Shown: in pieces, positions 43,740 to 52,939 of the stretch | Position numbering within the stretch: the stretch's first letter is position 1 | How the letters are laid out: every line of letters starts with the position of its first letter | Source of the DNA: Miscanthus floridulus | Taxonomy: Eukaryota; Streptophyta; Magnoliopsida; Poales; Poaceae | DNA: 64,000 nucleotides | NCBI RefSeq assembly: GCF_019320115.1 | Contig: NC_089587.1 | Span: 108,115,158 to 108,179,157, forward strand | Direction: 5' to 3' | Position numbers and translations under genes: made by a program | Notes under the pieces: generated by a model | What the model saw: the letters and a program-made list of their open reading frames with translations, nothing else | Told to the model about the DNA's origin: nothing | Database searches by the model: none

Positions 43740-46700
43740 TGTAACACCTCTGGTGTTTTGACCTAATACTAAAATTTGACATGTCATCATGTGCATTGCA
43801 AAGCATTCATATAGTATAAAGTTTTGAATGCATTCACTAAATAAGGTTTATTTCATAATGTTGTTATTTCATGTGATGTGTTTCAAAAACCCTAAATACA
43901 GATCATGACCACAGGGGTTAAATTTCATGTGATCATGTGAGGTCATATGTCCTTTGACTCAAATAACCCTAATGGGCCATGTTACTGGTCAAAAATCAAA
44001 ATCTAAGTGAAAGGAAGAAAAATCAAATTTGAATTCATATTCAAATTATAAAAGTCCTTTTTGCCCCTTTTAACTAATTCAAAATCCATGAGGAATTTGG
44101 GGTTGAGGCAAAAATCAAAGTTGGAGATTATTTTATAAGGATCAACTTTGGTATTCAAAGTTTTTCAAGTTTACATACAAAATTTGGAGTAATTTTGAAA
44201 TGATTCAAATCTTTAAATGTACCCCAAATGTGAAATTCAAAATGGAGGTAGAATTTGAAAATGTTTCTTAAATCAAAGTTGTAGTACTTGAAAAGTTGAG
44301 CAACTTTCATTTTTGGAGATTTTCAACTTCTTTAGAAAATTTGAGAGTAATTTGAGAAATGGACGCAATGGCAGTTTAGTAAATTTTTCAAAATTTCACC
44401 TCCACCTCACTGCTCACCGCCGGCGCCACGCAGTCAGCTTGCCGCCGCCCTTCTTCGCCGCTTTCACGCGCGGTGACACGCCGTTGTCACCGTGGCAAGT
44501 CCGCCCGTGCGTTGGCGACACCGTACGCCTCCTTCTGGGCTATAAATAGCCACCGTCGTCGCCGTCGCTCCCATTTCTTCCCTCTGCTCTGCTCCGCCAC
44601 CGCGTAGCTCCGCCGCTCGCCGTAGGTCTCGTCGAGCCGAATCTGTCGTTCCTAGCTACGTCAACGCGAGCGCTTTGGTCTTGTGCTCCTCCCCGACTTG
44701 CTCTCGTCGCTGATGTTGGCCAGAATCGCCCGGCGCAACCCGTCTTCCCCGTGACCGGTCGGAGCTCCGCCGCGACTGCCTTCACCGTGGCCAGGCTACT
44801 CCAGGCCATCTCCGACTGCGCCAAGCACATCATCGTGATCACTGTGAGCTGCTGATCCTTTCTAAGCTTTTTGATTGATCTCAACCGCCCTTGTTTCGCC
44901 GGCGTAACATCGCCGTGCCACCGCGTCCGCCATGGACGGCGTAAGCCTAGCTCCGTGTTGTAATTTACCTCCGAAATCCCACTGGTCGACGCGGCTAGTC
45001 CTTGTGATTGTTTTGGTACCATGGTCGTCACAGTTGAGCTCGCCATCGGTGAGCTAGCGCCGGTCAGCGCCGTCGCAGCCACGGTCAAATCCCGAGGTTA
45101 GGGATGACAGGTGGGGGCCGGCTGTCAGTGAGAGCGTGAGTGAGAATAGTGACTTTTATTATTTTCTGATTTTGAATAGTGCAGCAATTTTGCAATTTTG
45201 TAGGAATTTATTTACACATCCAAAAATTCTGAAAATTTTTGTGTAGCTTCTGTACATGTTCTAGTATGATGTAAAAATTTGAAGTTTGAAATTTGGATAA
45301 ATTTTGAATGTTCAAATATTCAGTCCATTAATTGAGAAATGCAATTTCCATGATTTTTGTAGGTCACTGTATCATTCCAAAAATTATGAAATTTGTTTTG
45401 GTACACTAATTTGTCATAAGGAAGCTTACATAAAATTTTCAGGTCATTTGGAACAAGTTTATTTTTGGGCTTAATTTCAAATTAATTCAAAAATAGATAA
45501 AACCAAACCCTAAGTGTTTGATTAGTGTTGGATCTTGTTTTGGTCATGTTTTGTGACTAGTAGGGTTTCAAGATCCATTTGGTCAAGTCACATGTGTGGG
45601 TCATAATGGTAGGATTTCAAGTTGGTTTTGTTGGCTTGCAACTGTACCGTGAAATAAAATCATTTGCGGGTATTTTACATTTCATGTACTGTGAAAGCAT
45701 CATGTTTACATTATCATCATGTTAAAGCATATGTTATCATTTCGTGTAGAACCCGAGAACGAAACGATCCTAGTTGAGCAAGTTCTGGAAGAATCCCCGG
45801 TTGTCACGGGATTTGATAATTGTGGTACTAACCCGGAACCTGAGATCGTCAACGAAGGCAAGCCCCGGTTTATGCATTAAGCCATTACCTTGTTTACTTT
45901 GAAAAGTTATCACCTATGTTATTTATTGCATTAAGTTGTTTAATTCAAATGTTACCTACTTGATGCATTACCTACCTTGATAATTGTTTACCATCCTTGA
46001 AGATGTTTTCGTTTATAAAGGCGTAGTGTGCTTAGTATGCTTTATGATAGGCTTTCAAAGTAAAAGTTTTGATACAATCAAAGATGGCATACTGGCCAAA
46101 GAAAGAAAGGATTTAGAATGAATTAGAGACTAGTCGGGTGACTTATCTTGAATGTTGGGTAATGTTGCCGACTATGTCACTTAAAGGCCACTCATTGTGG
46201 ATCTTCTGAACGAGACACTTTGTAGTACTGGTCACATACTCCGGTAAGCCTACTTCGGCTAATCCGATACTAAGACGAATGCCCGCGCACTGGGAGTGGA
46301 GAGATGGCGGGAGTAGCGTGTACCCTCGTGGCTAGAATGTGGCCGGATTTGAGGTGTGCTGTGCTCTCGGGTGGCGTGGAGACGGCTTAGTATAGGAGGA
46401 TCCTGTAGCGAGGTTGATATATGCAAGATTAAGTTCTACATATGTCGTGTGATAAGGAATCCCCAGCTGGGACTTGAATCAATTCGAATTGCCGGTGCTC
46501 CGCGGATATGGAGACTCGATTCATTACAGAAGCAATGTAGTACTGGTGAATTACTAAAATATGATGAGAAGGAATGGAATATGAGAAATATATATTTAGT
46601 TGAGATAATGAACTAAAGAACTAGTGGTAAACTTGAAAATAGAATGAAGGATAGTAAGCTTTTGGCAAAGAACTTTTGAACCTTGCTACATCCTTACCTT

Positions 46701-47231
46701 GCCCCAAATCCCTGCATCTCTAAAGTCTTACACCCCGTTACATCGGGTTAGTCTTGTTGAGTACCTTTGTACTCAGGGTTTGTTAACCCTTGTTGCAGGT
46801 GAGTCGCATGCGCAGGCTTGTTTTGGTCCCTGCTGCATGTCTGTGTTTGAAATCAATGACGATGAGGAGTGATGAATGGTCTTTGGACAAGGCACTAGTT
46901 TGTTTGATAAATAAAGTTAATGTAATATTATCCCGCTACTATGGTTGTATAACACTTATGGTATTGTAAGTTTGAAAACAACTGGTTTGTAATTATGTTA
47001 TCTTAAGACTTCCGCTATCTTTTACTCTGGTATATATATTTGAATAAACTGTTGTAATCTGCAATGACTGTGATTGGGATCCTGTTTGAAAAGAGAATCG
47101 TGGATGATTCGGGTTTCCCGAGGACACCCGACAGACCTGTTGAGTTGTTGGGAACTCGTGTACGCTATCCGAAGTCGGTTAAGACAACGATAGGTGCATG
47201 TGGGCCCGATTCCTTAGGAGGTTCTGCCACA
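43740..47231 (+). repeat. Tekay 3' LTR
   Basis: Same length as the 5' LTR (3,492 bp). The differences that I saw are almost all transitions, e.g. CCGGGCTA/CTGGGCTA at the TATA box and CTGCAT/CTACAT near 46440. Followed by the CCTAT target duplication. Confidence 0.95.
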
Positions 47232-47236
47232 CCTAT

Positions 47237-47747
47237 CCTCCTCCTCCTGCTCCTGCTCTTCCCGTTTGAACTCATTCACATCGAAGTCATTGCTTATACA
47301 ACCTACTGTAGTTGAATGAAACTGCTCCTGCGTCAACTGACCGTCCAAATCCATGTTATCCTGAGTTGCTTTCTCTTCGACCCCAAATTCTTGTTCATTG
47401 CCTCCAAAACCATCAATGGACGGGCCGTCCTGAACACCATGCATCTTGTACCCATTCTCCACCACCACCTCAGCCATGGACACATTGGAACCTTAGCGAA
47501 CCCTAGTGTAGCGGGACAAGTGAGCAGGGTCGCGCAAGGGCATGAGGACATAGTGTACCCTAGTCTTCTCAGTATCAAACCTCCCATTTAGTGTGAAATC
47601 ACCGCCAAACTTTGTATTCAAACGGACACAAAGATCGTTGAAGCTAGGAGGTTCATCAAACCATTCCAATTCTTCTTCCATATTCTCAAACATGCCATCT
47701 TCTCTCCTAACACTTTCTCTGTACAAAACTCTAACACAACAATCCAT
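47237..47747 (-). pseudogene. MULE transposase, N-terminal part
   Basis: The transposase appears to begin at the ATG at 47747 (MDCCVRVLYRESVRRED). It runs through an acidic N-terminal region to an in-frame TAA (47495-47493) and continues in phase to the Tekay target site. Across the insertion the codons join in phase to RIGDVLSSDSDDSYDD at 34498. Long acidic leaders before the DNA-binding region are usual in MURA-type transposases. Confidence 0.75.
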
Positions 47748-48339
47748 CTATAAAAGCATTTCAAGAAACTTCATCAAATCGTCGAAAGCATTTCGTCCAC
47801 TATAACTATACTAACTAATCAAATATTAACATCTATACAAGGCTAACTACAACAACTAATTAGACTAAATCCAATGTACAACTAGAGTCAATAACTGTAC
47901 TAACTAAACTACCTAACTTTACTACATATACTAACTTATTATATTACGTATACTAACTAAACTAACTAACTTTACTAACTATACTTTAATAATTTTACTA
48001 ACTTGATTAACTGTGCTAACTATATTAGTTGAGTACATCGCTGCAGCACGTAAGACCGGGCCGGGAGGTGCGGGCGTAGGCCTAGGCGGGCAGCCGCCGT
48101 GCGTGATCGGAGGTTCTGGCCGGAGGGGGAGGTGCGCCGGCGAGCGGACGCGACGGCCGCACCGAGCGGCCGGCAGCCTGGCCGCCTGGCTGGCGTGGGC
48201 GGGCGGACGTGGCTGGCTTGCTGGCGCGGGCGGGCAGGCGCGGGTGGGCGGACGCGGCCGCGGCGGATGGCGTGCTCGGCGGCCAGGCTGCCTTGCTGCG
48301 CTGCTCGGGAATGGCGACTGCTCGGGCACGCGGCCCGCG
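47748..48339. other. MULE 5' region of the transposase gene
   Basis: AT-rich CTAACTA-type sequence (47800-48010) is followed by a GC-rich stretch rich in GCGGGCGG-like motifs (48050-48330) inside the right terminal repeat. It should hold the transposase promoter, but no TATA box stands out. Overlapping open frames on both strands here are composition artefacts. Confidence 0.4.
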
Positions 48340-48590
48340 GCAGAGGTTATACCCGGCTCTGCCGTGCCACGGATCAGGGAGCGGCAGATCCCTGCCACGT
48401 CAGCGGTCAACGCTTCTGGTCGCCGCCATGTCAGCCTCTGCCGCGCCACCATGCATGGCGCGGCTGGCGCGGCACAGGTATTTGGCCACGCCAGGATAAT
48501 AGGGGCAGCCAAAAGTATTAGTTTTAAAAAAAACCAAAAATGTTAGATTTAAAATTAGTTTCGAAAAAATGTTAAAATTAAAAAAAATTC
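48340..48590 (-). repeat. MULE right terminal inverted repeat
   Basis: Reverse complement of the left repeat with roughly 75% identity. It includes GGTTATACCCGGCTCTGCCG-type sequence at its inner part and AATTAAAAAAAATTC at the outer edge. It contains CCATGCATGGCGCGG, a version of the shared CGCGCCAT motif. Confidence 0.85.
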
Positions 48591-48591
48591 T

Positions 48592-48988
48592 CTGCTTATC
48601 CACGTTATCGAAGTCAGTAGGTTCGTGCATATTAAAGCATGGATGTTTTTTTTTTGTGACCGTTAAAGCATGGATGTTTGTGGCACATGGTATGCGTGAT
48701 GCGCGCAGATAATAGAAAGAGTAGACTTTCCAGGGGTTAATTAATTCCTTCTTGGCTTCTTCTGCTCACAGATACACATTCGAACAGGGTTCTGCTTAAT
48801 TAAGACACTGATGACTACTTTTAAAGCAGGAATTTTTTAGTGCCAAGGAACTGTTGGGTGCAAAAGTGCAAACAATAATAAGTAAATCTTATCAGCGTGG
48901 TTTCTAAACATTTATACCAGTAGTTTTGAGCCTTGGTGGTGAAAGTGGGTGGTATTAATAATCTTCATTAGTCTCAAATCGGCGGTAA
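48592..48988. other. Flank of the MULE
   Basis: AT-rich DNA. Two copies of TTAAAGCATGGATGTTT lie near 48632 and 48664. No gene or element ends are seen. Confidence 0.4.
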
Positions 48989-49262
48989 GGCCTCGTTTAG
49001 TTCCCCCAAACTCTCAACTTTGGCACTATACAAAAAGAAGATTCCTCGTCACATCAAACTTGCGGTACATGCATGGAGTACTAAATGTAGACGAAATCAA
49101 AAACTAATTACACAGTTTGCTTTAACTTTACGAGATGAATCTTTTGAGCCTAATTAGTCAATGTTTGGACAATAATTTACAAATACAAACAAAATGCTAC
49201 AGTGGGGAATCTTTTACTGTGCAAAGTTTACACCTCTAAAGTTGGCCGAACTAAACTCGCCC
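48989..49262. mobile_element. Tourist-like MITE (PIF/Harbinger type)
   Basis: The left end GGCCTCGTTTAGTTCC pairs with the right end GGCGAGTTTAGTTCGGCC in inverse orientation. A TAA direct repeat flanks the element at 48986-48988 and 49263-49265. Length 274 bp, non-coding. Ends of the GGCCTTGTTTAGTTC kind are common in grasses. Confidence 0.85.
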
Positions 49263-49265
49263 TAA

Positions 49266-49929
49266 AAATGATAATCACTGCTAGCCGGTTAAACGAACCG
49301 AAGAAAAAGAAACACAACAGTCAGCATCAGTCGGCTACCCCGCCGTTGTGGTCACCTCGCCCAGCCTGCCGTCTTCCCTTGCCCAACTTGCCACCTCCTT
49401 ATGTTACAACCGCCGTCGCCCCAACCAGGTCTGAGAGAGGGAGAGAGGGTGAGGGAGATCCGACGAGGTCTGAGAGGAAGAGACAATGAAGGCACCTCGC
49501 TCATAGCACAGGGCGGACGGTGGTGCTCGAGGTGGGACGGGGTGCAGCCACCGCACCCAGCTGCTCGTGCCAAGGCACCGGGCCACGCTGGTGCCGCCCT
49601 GTCGTGCCGTCCCTCGGGCAAGGGGCACGCTGTGCCAAGGGGTTGCGCTTGCGCTTGGCTGGGGCATCGCTGCTAGGGCCCACCGCCACCGTGAGTAATA
49701 CGGAGGGGGAGGGGGAGGGGGAGAGAGTTATTTCCTTTCTTCATATGAGAGAAAAACAGAGAGGAATGGAACACTGAATAGAAGAGGCGGTGAGTGGTGG
49801 ATCTGTGTTATGCCCTTTCAACCACCATAGGGTGACACGCATGCACGTGGCCCCGCTTGTCAGCCACCTAGAGAAAAATCATGCAGTGCGAGCAGTGCTA
49901 GAGAGAGACGAGTGCCCAAACGGCTCCAC
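49266..49929. other. Unassigned GC-rich DNA
   Basis: GC-rich sequence with overlapping frames on both strands and no domain. A G/A-rich run (GGAGGGGGAGGGGGAGGGGG) lies at about 49701-49720. Some or all may be the interior of the CACTA-type element that ends at 50170. Confidence 0.35.
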
Positions 49930-50170
49930 CGTTAGCCATTTTCATCGACGGTTGGTATAATGAACCGTCAGTGAAAATGATTTTCATCGACGGTAGGCTG
50001 AACCGTCGGTGAAAATCATTTTCACCGTCGGTTCGTAATATGAACCGTTGGTGAAAATTATTTCTAGCAACAATGGTTTGTATTACGAACCGGCAGAGAA
50101 ATCATCAGCGACGACTTTTTTCAAACCAGGAGTGAAAATATTGTTGGTGAAAACTATTTTTGTAGTAGTG
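49930..50170. mobile_element. CACTA (En/Spm) element, right end with subterminal repeats
   Basis: The terminus reads CTATTTTTGTAGTAGTG (to 50170), the complement of CACTACTACAAAAATAG, a standard CACTA end. Inside it are at least three inverted subterminal units built on TTTTCACCGACGGTTC and its complement GAACCGTCGGTGAAAA. The matching left end was not found. Confidence 0.85.
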
Positions 50171-50634
50171 AAACATGCTACCCAAGCCACCTGATCCCGA
50201 ACTCACAATCCTAGTTTAGGCGGGGGCTTTCTCCACGGAGAAGAATCCATCGTTGTTTTGTGGAAACCAATCCCCATGCAAAGTTTTTTTTCGAGAATAT
50301 ATATGAAACCAAAGGAACATGCTCCCCCAATTGGACCACTCCCACTCATTCCCTGGCCGTACTAAATAGCGGTGGTAGGGGCCGTTATAGCGGCCGCAAT
50401 AGCGGTAGCGGACTCCTACGCTGCCGCAATAGCAGTAGCGGGTGACGTAGCGAACTGGATTTAGGCCGTTAGAACTTAGCGGCCGCTATTTGAGTTAGCG
50501 GGCCGCTATATCACTATGTAATTCTTCGTAGCGGCCGCAATAGCAATGGTATGATATGCAACAAATAAATAATTCTAGTTCACTTAAGATACACAATTGG
50601 CTCTTTCGTAAAAAAACACAATTGGTTTAAGTGG
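50171..50634. repeat. AGCGGCCGC-type palindromic repeat cluster and spacer
   Basis: Between about 50375 and 50545 the phrases TAGCGGCCGCAATAGC, TAGCGGCCGCTATTT and GTAGCGGCCGCAATAGC occur, with further broken copies, so three NotI sites lie within 160 bp. The palindromes suggest the subterminal region of another DNA transposon. The rest is AT-rich without features. Confidence 0.6.
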
Positions 50635-51790
50635 TGTAACACCCCTGGTGTTAAATACTCGATTAGCGATAGGCTAAAGATAATGAAACTTGATTAGTAA
50701 GTTTCATGCGCTCTGTAATGATCTTTTGTTTGTAATACTAAAAATGTGGAGAAAATGGTTAAAAATGCCAAAAACCTTACCTTGTTTTAATTGCTCCATA
50801 GCCTTTTGGAGGATAAATAAATAATTATTTTATATTGAAACTGTAAAATATGTCCGTGTGAAAAACTTAGTACAAGTTATGAACTTTGTGGTAGAGTGCT
50901 TGTTGGTGTTTAGTTTGCATGTTTGATAGATTAGTTAAGGCTCCAAAGTTTCAATAAAATGCTGTTTCGTGGGAGACTTGGTGCTCAACGTTTTTGCTGA
51001 CACTGCGATGTTTAGAGCTGCTTATCTCCTAACCCGTGATAGTAATGACCTTGGGCACTTAATAAGAATTAAAGATTGAACCGAGGTGAAGATATTTTAT
51101 TACTGTGGGTTGGACTGAATCTTCTTGGAATCTCCTGAAATGTGGGTCCCGCAGGGCCACATCGGGCTGCCACTGCTCTACTCTGCTCTGGCCGTGCCCA
51201 CGCCCTGCTCTGGCCATGCCCACGCCATGGCCGCCCATGCTCTACTCGCCCACTGCGCCCATGCCGCGCTGCCGCTGACCACTCCCTGCTCCGCCCCTGC
51301 CCCGCGCTTAAGTAGAGCCCCAGCTCGCCCCGCCGCGTTCTCTCTCCCTTGCTCCCTCTGCTCTGTCTCTCGCCCGCTTTGGACGGACGAGCAGAGCATG
51401 CCGCACCGTGTTTCCTTCCTCCCCGCCCAAGCCAACCTCTCCCTTGCTTCTCTCCTCGCCCTAGCGCCCTTGCTGGTCGCCGTCGCCGCTCCATCGCCGG
51501 GGCAGGAGGGCCGCACGATACCGGGCCGCCTGCTCCCGTGGTCAGGCCGCCACGGGTAGCCGCTGGCCGAGATGTCTCCTCCCTCGGCTGCACGCTGGCC
51601 CAGGCGTGCTCAAGCGCCGCCCCTTGCCGCCGGTGCACTCCCATGCTGGCCGAATCGACAGGACCGAGCCCGTCCCCTGCTCTATGTACGTGAGGAAGAA
51701 GGAGGGCCAAAATGTAAAAGAAACTCTTTCTTGGGTCTAGATGCGAAACTCTTTGACTTACTAGAAAACGCGGCGTTGCCGCGCCATCTT
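50635..51790 (+). repeat. Diverged, truncated Tekay-like LTR
   Basis: It starts TGTAACACCCCTGGTGTT, close to the Tekay LTR start TGTAACACCTCTGGTGTT. It also has the same layout: AT-rich first 500 bp, then a GC-rich leader-like region (51150-51700). The body is too diverged to align by eye and the right end is uncertain. Frames on both strands in the GC-rich part are not supported as genes. Confidence 0.5.
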
Positions 51791-52024
51791 TGAGCAGTCC
51801 AGTGTTGATTAAATCAGAGAAAAAAATGATACTCCTTTCATCTCATTTATATGGAGAACCTAGATGGAGTAGAACCGAGATCCATGTATATATGAAGTCA
51901 TAGCAAAAAAAAAGATTAAGAACAAGAACTGTGAGGCTTGAAACATTGCTTTATTTCTTCCTGATCCATTGTAATGCAGAAAGTGAGAACGGGCACTATA
52001 TCCAAATCAATCAACAATTAACAG

Positions 52025-52137
52025 TCTATTCGTTTCGGCTGAAACGATCTTGGATTATTACTGCTGGCTGGTTTGGTGTGAGAGAAAAATACTGTTCTAA
52101 CTTATAATCCACGATTGTTTACGACCAAACGAACAGG
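52025..52137. mobile_element. MITE of the CTGTTCGTTTGGCTG family, copy 1
   Basis: Ends CTATTCGTTTCGGCTG and complement of CTGTTCGTTTGGTC. The interior has GGTGTGAGAGAAAAATACTGTTC, also found in copy 3. Non-coding. Confidence 0.65.
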
Positions 52138-52284
52138 CAGTAAGTAAATATACTCTCCATCTAGCATGTCTTCTTTCACCTCTGGTTTACCTAAACTTTT
52201 TTTTGATGGCCTCAACCTTCGATTAGCTGTAGATCTGAACTGAAAGGCATGATAGTGGTGCCACATCCGTACAAGACAACTGAA

Positions 52285-52385
52285 ACTTATTTATCGGAGA
52301 AACCCCCTGGTGGACGATCCAGGGATCGAACCCGCGCCCGACAGCTCGCCCACTGCGAAAGCGTACCGAGCTCAGCATCAATTGG
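52285..52385 (-). mobile_element. Probable tRNA-derived SINE fragment
   Basis: On the minus strand a B-box GGGTTCGATCCC (52333-52322) lies about 30 bp after an A-box-like TTCGCAGTGGGCGAGC (about 52361-52346). It then continues with GGACGATCC-like sequence complementing CACCAGGGGGTTTCTC. No cloverleaf can be drawn for a true tRNA, so a SINE head is more likely. Confidence 0.45.
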
Positions 52386-52397
52386 AGCAGACAAACA

Positions 52398-52530
52398 GCC
52401 CGTTCGGCTGGTAGGGTCCCAGCTCGTTTCCGCTTGTTTCAGCTTGTTTCAGCTTATTCTCTCTCACAGAATACTATTCAACCATCCAAAATCATCCAAA
52501 ACCAGCCAAAACCGTACCAGCCAAACACGC
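52398..52530. mobile_element. MITE of the CTGTTCGTTTGGCTG family, copy 2
   Basis: The left end CCCGTTCGGCTGG and right end CCAGCCAAACACGC form an imperfect inverted repeat. Interior TTTCAGCTTGTTTCAGCTTAT is repetitive. Non-coding. Confidence 0.6.
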
Positions 52531-52792
52531 TGAAAATAGATATCCGTTCAGACAGTGTGGACCAATTGGACAGCTCAAGAGCACAGATCAATTGGACAGC
52601 TGAAAAAAAGGTGCACATAATTAGAAAATAATCCAAGAGGTGAACCGCGACTACAACTGGTTGAAAAAACATAAAATTATTATCCATGAAACCGAAACAT
52701 GTGCTGAACTATTTGGCAAAAGGCATTCAAACTATTACCCATGAAATATATACTAAATTATTATTGAGGTGGTAGATATAGGGACTGTTCGG

Positions 52793-52926
52793 CAGGACTG
52801 AAAAATAAACCAAAATACTGTTCCGACTGATTGTTGTGAGAGAAAAATACTATTCTATCTGGACATGAACAGTGTTTCTTTGAGTGAGCTGGCCAGCCAG
52901 GCTCAGCCTAGCCAGCCAGCCGAACG
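52793..52926. mobile_element. MITE of the CTGTTCGTTTGGCTG family, copy 3
   Basis: Left end ACTGTTCGGCAGG and right end GCCAGCCAGCCGAACGA. It shares GTGAGAGAAAAATACTATTCT with copy 1. Non-coding. Confidence 0.65.
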
Positions 52927-52939
52927 AAGACATATTGGG

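Larger units (their letters stand above)
34499..47231 (+). mobile_element. Tekay/Del-type chromovirus, full length and young
   Basis: The two LTRs are both 3,492 bp (34499-37990 and 43740-47231) and share TGTAACACC and TCTGCCACA ends. The 5-bp target duplication is CCTAT (34494-34498 and 47232-47236). About ten base differences between the LTRs were seen by eye. The internal region has a primer-binding site, an upstream ORF with a histone H3-like start, an intact gag-pol with chromodomain, and a polypurine tract. It is inserted in the MULE transposase gene, whose frame resumes in phase on the other side. Confidence 0.95.
28955..48591. mobile_element. MuDR-like autonomous-type MULE carrying a nested Tekay element
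   Basis: The ends are long inverted repeats (left about 28957-29225, right about 48340-48590). Outside them is a likely degenerate 9-bp target duplication, CTGCTCACC (28946-28954) against CTGCTTATC (48592-48600), differing by two C/T changes. Inside are two convergent genes: a spliced (+) gene with CxCG clusters and a (-) MULE transposase. Without the 12.7-kb Tekay insertion and its 5-bp duplication the element would be about 6.9 kb. A two-gene convergent layout is that of maize MuDR. Both genes are broken by in-frame stops, so this copy is unlikely to be autonomous now. Confidence 0.85.

Noticed and set aside
34499..47231. Region as a host gene cluster because of the 1.5-kb-codon frame
   Set aside because: Paired identical LTRs, a 5-bp target duplication and PR-RT-RH-IN-chromodomain order make it a chromovirus.
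47979..48546. Overlapping 177-codon frames on both strands
   Set aside because: They lie in the MULE right terminal repeat and its GC-rich inner part; the left repeat gives similar frames.
49274..49290. CACTGCTAG as the left end of the CACTA element
   Set aside because: Only the first few bases match the right end, no subterminal CCGACGG units follow, and the 3-bp flanks differ.
51069..51710. 213-codon minus-strand and overlapping plus-strand frames
   Set aside because: GC-rich LTR-like leader; low-complexity translation and no domain on either strand.
52322..52361. tRNA gene on the minus strand
   Set aside because: A- and B-box-like sequences are present but acceptor and anticodon stems cannot be formed, so a SINE fragment is preferred.
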